DNA of 47,037 nt from Myxococcales bacterium (GTDB lineage Bacteria; Myxococcota; Myxococcia; Myxococcales; Myxococcaceae): positions 1 through 47,037 of the forward strand of contig JAUXRI010000214.1 in NCBI GenBank assembly GCA_030681895.1, given 5' to 3'. This document shows positions 16,481 to 23,417 of the stretch, piece after piece (within the stretch, counting starts at the first letter, position 1; each line of letters opens with the position of its first letter). Below the pieces are notes generated by a model. It saw only the letters and a program-made list of their open reading frames with translations. It searched no databases and was not told where the DNA came from. Made by a program: the position numbers and the translations under genes.

Positions 16481-18226
16481 ATGTCCATGACGATGACGCG
16501 TTGGGTGATGACCGGGTTCATCTGCGGAGCGCTGCTGTCGATGAGCGCCTCGTGTGGCCCGCAGCAGTGCACACCGACGACTTGCACGGGCTGCTGTGAC
16601 TCGGGCAACCGCTGCCAGGTCGGCAACCAGAACAGCGTGTGTGGCTCGAAGGGCGGGGCCTGTACGTCGTGTAGCCTCGGGCAGGCCTGCAGCTTCGGCG
16701 GGGTCTGCACTGGCGGCTCGGGTGGCAACAACGCAGGCGGCGGCTTCGCGACGACGGGCGGCGGCAGTGCAGGCGGCGGCTTCGCGACCGGCGGCGGCGT
16801 CGCGACCGGCGGTGGCCTGTCGACTGGCGGCGGTCTCGCGACCGGTGGCGGCCTCGCGACCGGCGGAGGACTGGCGACCGGCGGAGGACTCGCGACCGGC
16901 GGAGGACTCGCGACGGGTGGCGGCACGGTGACGGGTGGTGGCGTCGCGACCGGCGGCGGCACGGCCACGTGCTCGCCGACGAACTGTCTGGGCTGCTGCC
17001 TCAACAACGTCTGCCAGAACGGCAACGCGGCCATGGCGTGCGGGCGCGCCGGCAATCAGTGCAGCGTGTGCAGCGGTGGAGCGGTCTGCAACGCGTTCGG
17101 CATGTGCACCGGCAGCGCCGGTGGCGGCGGCGCGGGCGGCGGCAGCGGCGGTGGAGCCCCTCCCTGCAACACGTGCCTCGCGCAGACCGGTGGAACGATC
17201 GCCTGCGTCCCACTCGCGAACATCAGCGTCACCACCTGCGGCACCAACGGCAGCTTCTGTCAGAACTGCGTGCGCAACGGCTTCACGGCGTGCACCAACG
17301 GCGTCTGCACGGGGTCGGCAGCAGGTGGCGGGAGCGCAGGTGGTGGCAGCGCAACAGGCGGCGGCAGCGGCGGTGGCGCTCCGTCGAGCGGCGTCGGCTC
17401 TCCCTGCACGAGCGCGTCGCAGTGCACGGCCAGCCTTGGCTCGACCGCGATTTGCAAGACGCAGACAAACGCGACGCCCGGCTTCGCGCCCTCAACCTTC
17501 ACGCAGGGGTTCTGTACTCTGCCCTGCACGTCGAACGGTCAGTCCACCTGCGGCTTCGGCAACACCTGCGCCGGTGGGCCCAGCTCGTTCATGAACATCT
17601 TCAACGAGCGGGACCGCTACTGCGTCACCGCCTGCTCGATGGTGGGCCAGTGCTCGAGCGGGCTCGAGTGCATGGCCGTGAACGACAGCACCAGCGCGAC
17701 CTCGACACCCGGCTGCTGGATGAACATTCGCGGACCCAACGCGACCTTCACCGGCGGTGGCCTGCCCACCAACCTTGGCGGTTCGTGCACCGACAACGCC
17801 GGTTGCGCGAACCCGCCCGACCCCGTGCTGGCCACGTGCTTCGGTGGCACGGAATTCAACGTCCAGGGGTTTCCCGGTGGGCTGTGCATGATGTCCACGG
17901 GGTTCGCGCCTGACTCGTACTGCGTGCAGGCGAACGGAATGGAAGTGCTGCTGCGCACGCGGGCCGATGGCGGCTCGGCGTTCTGGTGCGGTCAGGCGTG
18001 CCTCGCTCTGGGTGCCACACCGCGCACCGGGTACCGCTGCACTCCGGTGTACTACCCCGACGCCGGACTCAAGGGCGGCATGGTGTTCGCCGAGACGTGC
18101 GCCACCAACACCGACTGCGCGAACGTGAACGGAGCCACGCAGTGCAACACGACCTACGGCCAGTGCTGCGTGACCAGCAGCTCGGCGTTGACGGCGCAGA
18201 ACTGCACCGGACTCACCGGGCTCTGA
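16481..18226 (+). CDS. Cys-rich, Gly-repeat surface lipoprotein
   Basis: 581 aa from the ATG at 16481; the longer frame from 16394 has no signal. MSMTMTRWVMTGFICGALLSMSASC gives a lipoprotein signal. Residues about 27-76 and 164-260 are Cys-rich knots (CTPTTCTGCC, CSPTNCLGCC, with related CxxC spacing), separated by about 78 residues of GGGLAT-type hexapeptide repeats (86-163). The C-terminal half holds many further Cys, some in ASQCTAS / NAGCANPP / NTDCANVNG repeats. This knot-plus-Gly-linker design is common in myxobacterial surface lipoproteins of unknown function. Its stop codon abuts that of the convergent acyltransferase gene. Confidence 0.8.
   Translation: MSMTMTRWVMTGFICGALLSMSASCGPQQCTPTTCTGCCDSGNRCQVGNQNSVCGSKGGACTSCSLGQACSFGGVCTGGSGGNNAGGGFATTGGGSAGGGFATGGGVATGGGLSTGGGLATGGGLATGGGLATGGGLATGGGLATGGGTVTGGGVATGGGTATCSPTNCLGCCLNNVCQNGNAAMACGRAGNQCSVCSGGAVCNAFGMCTGSAGGGGAGGGSGGGAPPCNTCLAQTGGTIACVPLANISVTTCGTNGSFCQNCVRNGFTACTNGVCTGSAAGGGSAGGGSATGGGSGGGAPSSGVGSPCTSASQCTASLGSTAICKTQTNATPGFAPSTFTQGFCTLPCTSNGQSTCGFGNTCAGGPSSFMNIFNERDRYCVTACSMVGQCSSGLECMAVNDSTSATSTPGCWMNIRGPNATFTGGGLPTNLGGSCTDNAGCANPPDPVLATCFGGTEFNVQGFPGGLCMMSTGFAPDSYCVQANGMEVLLRTRADGGSAFWCGQACLALGATPRTGYRCTPVYYPDAGLKGGMVFAETCATNTDCANVNGATQCNTTYGQCCVTSSSALTAQNCTGLTGL
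16736..16969 (+). repeat. In-gene 18-bp (GGGLAT) tandem repeat tract
   Basis: About thirteen hexapeptide units, 18 bp each, with near-identical copies around 16850-16920. Such tracts can gain or lose units by slippage while keeping frame. It encodes a flexible linker between Cys-rich modules. Confidence 0.8.
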
Positions 18227-19549
18227 TCAGCTGCCAGTGACGCGTGGGCGGAGCTCTTCCGCCACCGCGTCGACCTGCTTCGCCAGCGTCGCGCCCTCGG
18301 CCAGCAGCCGGGCCTTGAGCCGTCGCCTCGAGAAGAACAGGAAGAACACCCGCGCATCGCGCAACGCCGCGGCACGCCGTTCGAGGTACCACCGCGTGAA
18401 GAGCGCAAGGGCCGGCACCGCGCCAAGCGTGACGAGCCCCGCGACGGAGCCGCCCCACCACCACGCCAGGCCCACCATCAGCGCCCACCAGAACGGCGCG
18501 AGCAGCAGCAGCGTCAGCACCTTCACCGTCGACTCGGTGTCCTTCTCGGGCTTCGTCGCCACGACGAGGGAGATGGGAATCCAATACGGCACGAAGAAGA
18601 CGACCATGCCGGCGAGGAAGAGCGGCAGGCCGAACAGCCAGACGAGGTTGCGAAAGACGAAGCGCGCGACGGTGGCCGGGCGGTACAGAAACGTCAGCTC
18701 CTCGGGGCGCACCTGCACGAGGTCGAGGCGTCGGCGGAAGCTCGTCACCTCGGCCTTCAGCGCGTCGAAGCGCTCCGGCTGCTCGGCCCGCAACAACGAG
18801 AGCCCGCGCGCGAAGGCCTTCTGCCGCTCGATGTCTCCAGCGCGGTCGCCTTTGTCGAGCGCGTACAGGGCCTCGGCGGTCTCGACCAGCGGCAGGTCTT
18901 CCCACTGCTCGAGGTTGAACGTGATGGAGGAGAGCGACGCGGCGATGGCGTCGGTGAGGCGCCGCACGGCCTCGGCGTCAGCAGAGCCCTGCCCCTTCGA
19001 GAACGACGTCACCTCGAGCGCGGCGCCGACCTCGACGTGCACCACGCTCTTGAAGCGGTTCTTCTCGCGGTAGGTGATGCCGATGGGCACGACGCGCACC
19101 TTCGCGCCCTTCGCGACGGCGTCGAGGGCGATACGCGCGCAGCCCGTCTTCAGGTCTGCGAGCTGCGGCTCCGAGTGGCTCTTGCCCTCGGGGAAGAGCG
19201 TGATGGCCCGGCCGCGAACCAGCGCGTCGACGCTCGCCGTCAGCGTCGAGTCGTTCTTCGAGGTGTCGCCGCCGCCGTCCTGCTTGCGAAACACCGGCAG
19301 CGCGTCGAGGCCTTTGAGAATCCACCCCAGCACCGGCAGGCGGAACAGCGGCGCCTTCGCCAGGAAGGTGACGTGGCGGTCGACGAGCACGAAGAGCAGG
19401 CCCGGGTCGACGAGCCCGTTGGGGTGATTGCCGACGAAGATGACGGGCCCCTCGGCCGACAGAGCGCGCGCCGGGTCGACGACGGGCTCCAGGCGGAAGA
19501 AGTTCCGCAACAGCAGCGACACCACCAGACGGAAGGCTCGGTAGAACAC
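18227..19549 (-). CDS. PlsC-type glycerophospholipid acyltransferase
   Basis: 440 aa. Acyltransferase motif I NHPNGLVD (N41-H42-x4... D48) and motif III FPEGKSHSEP (119-128) are present, as is the VPIGITY motif. The catalytic His/Asp pair is intact. The C-terminal half carries two hydrophobic stretches (FRNLVWLFGLPLFLAGMVVFF and LLLLAPFWWALMVGLAWWW), so it is anchored in the inner membrane. It would transfer acyl groups to glycerol-phosphate or lysophospholipid acceptors. Longer than a minimal PlsC (about 240 aa), resembling the large actinobacterial/myxobacterial forms. Confidence 0.85.
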   Translation of the reverse strand: MFYRAFRLVVSLLLRNFFRLEPVVDPARALSAEGPVIFVGNHPNGLVDPGLLFVLVDRHVTFLAKAPLFRLPVLGWILKGLDALPVFRKQDGGGDTSKNDSTLTASVDALVRGRAITLFPEGKSHSEPQLADLKTGCARIALDAVAKGAKVRVVPIGITYREKNRFKSVVHVEVGAALEVTSFSKGQGSADAEAVRRLTDAIAASLSSITFNLEQWEDLPLVETAEALYALDKGDRAGDIERQKAFARGLSLLRAEQPERFDALKAEVTSFRRRLDLVQVRPEELTFLYRPATVARFVFRNLVWLFGLPLFLAGMVVFFVPYWIPISLVVATKPEKDTESTVKVLTLLLLAPFWWALMVGLAWWWGGSVAGLVTLGAVPALALFTRWYLERRAAALRDARVFFLFFSRRRLKARLLAEGATLAKQVDAVAEELRPRVTGS

Positions 19550-19555
19550 GCGGGG

Positions 19556-19765
19556 TCAGCGCTTCTCGTCGGTGCGCTGAAGGTAGTCCTTCTTCGTGTC
19601 GTAGCCCTGGCGCGACAGGCGTTGCTTCTCGATGAGGTCGGCCGCCTGCTTCAGCACGTCGGCGAACCGGCGCAGGCCATCGGTGACGGCGCGCTCGAGG
19701 CGGGCCTGTCGCTCGGCCCGGGCAGTGGCGGAGTTCTCGCGGCGGAAGAGCAGTGGTAGGCGCAT
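19556..19765 (-). CDS. Small conserved-looking hypothetical protein
   Basis: 69 aa, highly charged and predicted helical (RAERQARLERAVTDGLRRFADVLKQAADLIEKQ). Its stop is 6 bp before the acyltransferase ATG, so it is the first gene of that operon. No signal peptide or motif recognised. Divergent from the dehydrogenase gene. Confidence 0.55.
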   Translation of the reverse strand: MRLPLLFRRENSATARAERQARLERAVTDGLRRFADVLKQAADLIEKQRLSRQGYDTKKDYLQRTDEKR

Positions 19766-19773
19766 GACTGAAC

Positions 19774-19792
19774 GCGGGCACTCTACGCCCGC
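19774..19792. promoter_or_regulatory. Inverted repeat in the divergent promoter region
   Basis: GCGGGC-actctac-GCCCGC, a perfect 6-7-6 inverted repeat in the 41-bp gap between the small protein gene and the dehydrogenase. Candidate operator; no regulator is encoded beside it. Confidence 0.3.
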
Positions 19793-19806
19793 CGCTGGAG
19801 CAATTC

Positions 19807-20718
19807 ATGAGCATCCGACACGTGGGCTTCCTCGGTCTGGGCCTGATGGGCGCCCGAATGGCGAAGAACCTGAAGAAGAAGGGCTTCGAGGTGACGGTGT
19901 GGAACCGCACCCCCGCGCGCGCGAAGGAGCTCGAGGCCGACGGCATTCACGTCGCCAGCACGCCTGCCGAGGTTGCCGCGCGGGTCGACGCGTTCTGCAC
20001 CTGCGTGGCCGACGTCGCGGCGCTGCGTGAGGTGGCGATGGGCGCGAACGGGCTGCTGTCGGCCACGAAGCCCGGCCAGCTCTTCATCGACTTCTCCACC
20101 GTCTCGGTCGCGCTGGTGCACGAGCTGGGCGCAGCGTTCGGCGCGAAGGGCGTCGACGTCATCGACGCGCCGGTGACGGGCTCGAAGAACGGCGCCGAGA
20201 AGGGCACGCTGGTCATCATGACGGGAGGCTCCGACGCGGCGATGGCGCGCGCGCAGCCCATCTTCCAGGCGGTGGGCGAGAAGGTGGTGCACTGCGGCGC
20301 GCTCGGCGCCGGCACCCAGGTGAAGCTCGCGGGCAACGGCCTCATCGCGGCGATGCTGCAGTCGTTCTCCGAGGGGCTGCTGCTCACCACGAAGGCCGGC
20401 GTCGACCCGCGCCGCTTCATCGAGGTGGTGCAGGCGTCGGGCTTCCGCTCGCCGTACTTCGACTTCAAGGGCAAGGCGCTGCTCGAGCGGGACTTCTCGA
20501 CGCACTTCTCCATCGACCTCATGCACAAAGACCTCAGCCTGCTCATCGACAACGCGGCCGTGCACAAGGTGCCGATGCCCGCCGCCGCGGCGATGAAGGA
20601 GACCTACGCAGTCGCGCGCGCCGCTGGAAAAGGCGAGCAGGACATCGGCGCCGTGGTGACCGTGTTCGAGGAGCTCTGTGGTCAGCGCATCGGAGACAAG
20701 GCAGGGGGCACGACGTGA
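19807..20718 (+). CDS. NAD(P)-dependent beta-hydroxyacid dehydrogenase (GLYR/3-HIBDH family)
   Basis: 303 aa; GGAG about 8 nt before ATG. Rossmann motif GFLGLGLMGARMAKNL (7-22), NADP-type VWNRTPAR (31-38), substrate-binding DAPVTGSKNGAEKGTL (120-135) and the catalytic Lys173 in VKLAGNGLI are complete. The NRT motif after strand 2 favours NADPH and a glyoxylate/succinic-semialdehyde-reductase-like role over NAD-linked 3-hydroxyisobutyrate dehydrogenase. Overlaps the next gene by 4 bp. Confidence 0.9.
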   Translation: MSIRHVGFLGLGLMGARMAKNLKKKGFEVTVWNRTPARAKELEADGIHVASTPAEVAARVDAFCTCVADVAALREVAMGANGLLSATKPGQLFIDFSTVSVALVHELGAAFGAKGVDVIDAPVTGSKNGAEKGTLVIMTGGSDAAMARAQPIFQAVGEKVVHCGALGAGTQVKLAGNGLIAAMLQSFSEGLLLTTKAGVDPRRFIEVVQASGFRSPYFDFKGKALLERDFSTHFSIDLMHKDLSLLIDNAAVHKVPMPAAAAMKETYAVARAAGKGEQDIGAVVTVFEELCGQRIGDKAGGTT

Positions 20719-21305
20719 CGAACACGCAGCGTGGAGCGCTCGCCGCCGTCGCGGTGGTGATGATCGCCCTGGGGCTCTTCCTCGTTCTGGGCAACGAGCC
20801 GGCGACGCCGGCGACGTCGACAGCCCCGGTGGCCGAGGTCGGACCTGCACCCGCGGCCGTGACGGGGACGGGGCCCGCGCCGAGCCAGCCGACCACGGGA
20901 GCTCCAGCGGCCGCCATCGCCGCCGCTGCGACGAATGATGCTGGCGCGGAGCAGCTCGCCAAGACGGGCCCGACGGTCGAGTTCGCGCCGTCACCGTTCG
21001 AGGGCTCGGACTCGGCGGAGCTGCAGTACGCCGTGAAGCTGGTGCTCGGAGAGACGACCGGACCGCGCGAGTGGCACAAGGCGGCCGAGGTGTTTCAGCG
21101 GTGCGTCGACCAGAACCCGACCAACCACCTGTGCAAGCGAGGCGTCTACGCGGCGTGGGAGCGAATCGACTCCGACGGCGGGCAGCCGACCGCGCTCACG
21201 AAGACCGGCGCGCTCGGGGTCGACCCATCGAAGCTGCAGAACCCGACGGAACGCCCCGATGGGCTGGTGGCGCCGACGCTCAAGGAGCGGGCGCTGGCCG
21301 AGTGA
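20715..21305 (+). CDS. Single-pass membrane protein with Ala/Pro-rich linker
   Basis: 196 aa from a GTG overlapping the previous TGA (GTGA), so translationally coupled. TM segment about 8-26 (ALAAVAVVMIALGLFLVLG), Ala/Pro/Thr linker to about 85, then a small soluble domain with EWHKAAEVFQRCVDQNPTNHLCKRG, which has a TPR-like feel with two Cys. Periplasmic location inferred. No family recognised. Confidence 0.65.
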   Translation: MTNTQRGALAAVAVVMIALGLFLVLGNEPATPATSTAPVAEVGPAPAAVTGTGPAPSQPTTGAPAAAIAAAATNDAGAEQLAKTGPTVEFAPSPFEGSDSAELQYAVKLVLGETTGPREWHKAAEVFQRCVDQNPTNHLCKRGVYAAWERIDSDGGQPTALTKTGALGVDPSKLQNPTERPDGLVAPTLKERALAE

Positions 21306-21511
21306 TTCACAAGGGCACCTTGATACGGCGCAACGGTTGACAGTTGAAGACGGTCGAGTCCTTCACTTGTCTGTGAAAGACAGCAGCAAACATCAATGAA
21401 TCGAACGCTTTGCACATCGACACGCCTGTAAACGCCTTGACAGAGGCGTTGATTTACCGATTTTCACGGGGGTGCTGCCGGCGGCTCCCGGGCCTTGGTA
21501 TTTTCGTCGCC
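21306..21511. other. Gene-free, lower-GC stretch with nested inverted repeats
   Basis: This 206-bp region is visibly less GC-rich than its flanks. It contains two TTGACA hexamers (21337-21342 and 21437-21442) without convincing -10 partners, TGTCT-gtgaa-AGACA (21368-21382), the overlapping TTCAC-ttgtct-GTGAA (21362-21377), and AACGCCT-tgacag-AGGCGTT (21431-21450). It looks regulatory (leader, operator cluster or terminator of the upstream pair), but no known RNA motif was recognised. Confidence 0.45.
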
Positions 21512-21661
21512 ATGACCGACGGACAACTGGTGAAGCTCGACTGCGGAGCGGTGGCCCAGGTGAAGCGCGTGTCGGTCGCGGGCGCGCCCTATGCGACGGT
21601 GCTGCTTGCCGTCATCGTGCCGCCGCCCCAACCGCCGTCTGAGCCGCCGACGAAGCACTGA
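21512..21661 (+). CDS. Possible 49-aa protein
   Basis: Starts ATG after a spacer lacking a clear ribosome site. Sequence opens MTDGQLVKLDCGAVAQVKRV, then a hydrophobic VLLAVIV and a Pro-rich tail PPPQPPSEPPTKH. It could be a small peptide or chance ORF between the structured region and the kinase. Confidence 0.3.
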   Translation: MTDGQLVKLDCGAVAQVKRVSVAGAPYATVLLAVIVPPPQPPSEPPTKH

Positions 21662-21676
21662 AGAAGTCGACGGAAC

Positions 21677-21716
21677 CGTAGAACCTACAAATCCTACATG
21701 CCCTGTCTCCCGTAGG
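21677..21716. promoter_or_regulatory. CCTAC repeat cluster before the kinase gene
   Basis: CGTAG (21677), CCTAC (21684 and 21693) and GTAGG (21712) form overlapping inverted repeats in the 64 bp before the kinase GTG. Candidate operator; AT-richer than surroundings. Confidence 0.3.
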
Positions 21717-21725
21717 CTGCGCACT

Positions 21726-23363
21726 GTGCAAGCCTCGGCGGGACAGCGCGCGCTCGAAGAACACCTGAAGCGTGACGCTCCTCAGCGCGAGGCATCGGTC
21801 GCGCGCTTCATGACGGTCGCGAGCGGCTTGTCGGCGGTGGCCGCGTTCCTGCTCGGGCCTCTCATCGGGTGGACGCTCGGCGTGGTGCTGGGCGTCGTGC
21901 TGTCGGTCCTCGCGGTGTACTTCTTCATCCAGGACCGGGCGCTGCGCCGCGGCTGGTATCGGCCCGAGCTGCGCTGGGTGAACGTCGCGGTCGAAGTCTC
22001 GGCGCCGTCGATTCTCTTCCTCGCCGACAGCCAGCTCTACAGCGTCGAGTACGCGCTGACGGCGCCGCCGCTCGTCATGTGGGCCACGCTCGTCGCGCTG
22101 TCGGGGTTTCGCGGCAGCCGCGCGCTGTCCATCGGCGCGGGCACCATCGCGGCGGTCGAGTACGCGCTCCTCTACCTGCTCGTGGCGTGGCCGCGGCTCT
22201 CGCCCGAAGCGTTGGTGACGCTCCAGCCCGGGCTGTTCGCGGTGCGGGTCCTGCTCCTCTTCTCGTCGGGGGTCGTGACAGCCGTCTTCGTCGGCCACTT
22301 CAACCGGCGCGCGGCCGAGGCCCTGACTGCGGTGCGCTTGAAGGACGTGATGGGCAAGTACCTGCTCCACGAGCGCGTGGGCTCGGGCGGCATGGCCGAG
22401 GTCTTCAGAGCGACGTACAGCCCCGAGGGCGGCTTCGAGAAGACGGTGGCGCTGAAGAAGATTCTGCCGTCGCTCGGCGCGAACGCCGAGTTCCTGCGCT
22501 TGTTCCGTCTCGAGGCCGAGCTGTGCAGCCGGCTCAATCACCCGAACATCGTGCAGGTGCTCGACTTCGGCCGGCACAGCGACTCGTTCTTCCTCGCCAT
22601 GGAGTACGTCGACGGGCTCTCGCTCAAGCGCGTGCTCGACGTGTACCAGGGCGTCGGGCTGCCGCTGTCAGCGGTGACGTACCTGGCCATCGAGCTGTGC
22701 CAGGCGCTCGACTACGTGCACCGGCGCGTCGGCCCCGATGGCCAGCCGATGAACCTCATTCACCGCGACTTGAACCCGCCCAATGTTCTGCTGTCGGTGC
22801 TGGGTGAGGTGAAGGTGGCCGACTTCGGCATCGCGCGCGCTGCGACCCGGGCCGATCACACGCAGGTCGGCATCGTGAAGGGCAAGCCGGGCTACCTGGC
22901 TCCGGAGCAGGCGGCGGGTGAGGCCATCGATGGGCGCGTCGATCTCTTCGCGCTCGGCGTTTCACTGCACGAGGCGTTGACGGGCCGACGGCTCTTCCCG
23001 ACAGGAGACGACCCGGTGTCGATGAACGCGGTGTTCTCGATGCCGATTCCGAGGCCGTCAGCGTTTCGGCCCGAGGTGCCCGAGGCGCTGGAGAACGTGG
23101 TGATGAAGCTGCTCCAGCGAGAGCTGCCACATCGAACACGATCGGCCCGCGAGGCGTTGGATGGGTTCCTCGCGGTGGCTGGTGTCGGTGCGGCGTACCC
23201 GACTGGACAGAAGGACCTGGTCGCCGCCGTGAAACGCGCAGCCGAAGAATGGCCCGAGCTCGCACGCCGGGCCGCGGAGCACGCGATGGCGCAGGCGAGC
23301 ACCGACGTCGCGTCGAGCCCCGTGGGAGCGACTGACGCGAACAAGCCGCTGTTGCCCTGGTAG
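21726..23363 (+). CDS. Membrane-anchored Ser/Thr protein kinase
   Basis: 545 aa from GTG 21726. Residues about 33-195 hold five or six membrane segments with short loops, an unusual sensor-like N-terminus in place of the common C-terminal TM. The kinase domain follows (211-470): G-loop VGSGGMAEVF, Lys244 in VALKK, Glu263 in the C-helix, catalytic loop HRDLNPPN (346-353), DFG at 366-368 and GKPGYLAPEQ. The usual HRDxKPxN Lys is Asn here; myxobacterial kinases often vary at this spot (HRDVSPxN), so it may still be active. The 75-residue tail is Ala-rich. Cytoplasmic kinase domain regulated by a membrane input is inferred. Confidence 0.88.
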   Translation: MQASAGQRALEEHLKRDAPQREASVARFMTVASGLSAVAAFLLGPLIGWTLGVVLGVVLSVLAVYFFIQDRALRRGWYRPELRWVNVAVEVSAPSILFLADSQLYSVEYALTAPPLVMWATLVALSGFRGSRALSIGAGTIAAVEYALLYLLVAWPRLSPEALVTLQPGLFAVRVLLLFSSGVVTAVFVGHFNRRAAEALTAVRLKDVMGKYLLHERVGSGGMAEVFRATYSPEGGFEKTVALKKILPSLGANAEFLRLFRLEAELCSRLNHPNIVQVLDFGRHSDSFFLAMEYVDGLSLKRVLDVYQGVGLPLSAVTYLAIELCQALDYVHRRVGPDGQPMNLIHRDLNPPNVLLSVLGEVKVADFGIARAATRADHTQVGIVKGKPGYLAPEQAAGEAIDGRVDLFALGVSLHEALTGRRLFPTGDDPVSMNAVFSMPIPRPSAFRPEVPEALENVVMKLLQRELPHRTRSAREALDGFLAVAGVGAAYPTGQKDLVAAVKRAAEEWPELARRAAEHAMAQASTDVASSPVGATDANKPLLPW

Positions 23364-23417
23364 GTCGGCAGCAGCACTGCCCGCACCGCCTCGGCCGAAG
23401 CTGGTAGACCGCGACCC

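Noticed and set aside
21437..21465. Sigma-70 promoter at TTGACA 21437
   Set aside because: At 16-18 bp spacing the -10 region (ATTTTC) is a poor match, and TTGACA lies partly inside a hairpin.
21630..21650. Another copy of the 29-bp repeat (CCGTCTGAG match)
   Set aside because: Only 9-11 bases match, inside a possible coding region; likely chance.
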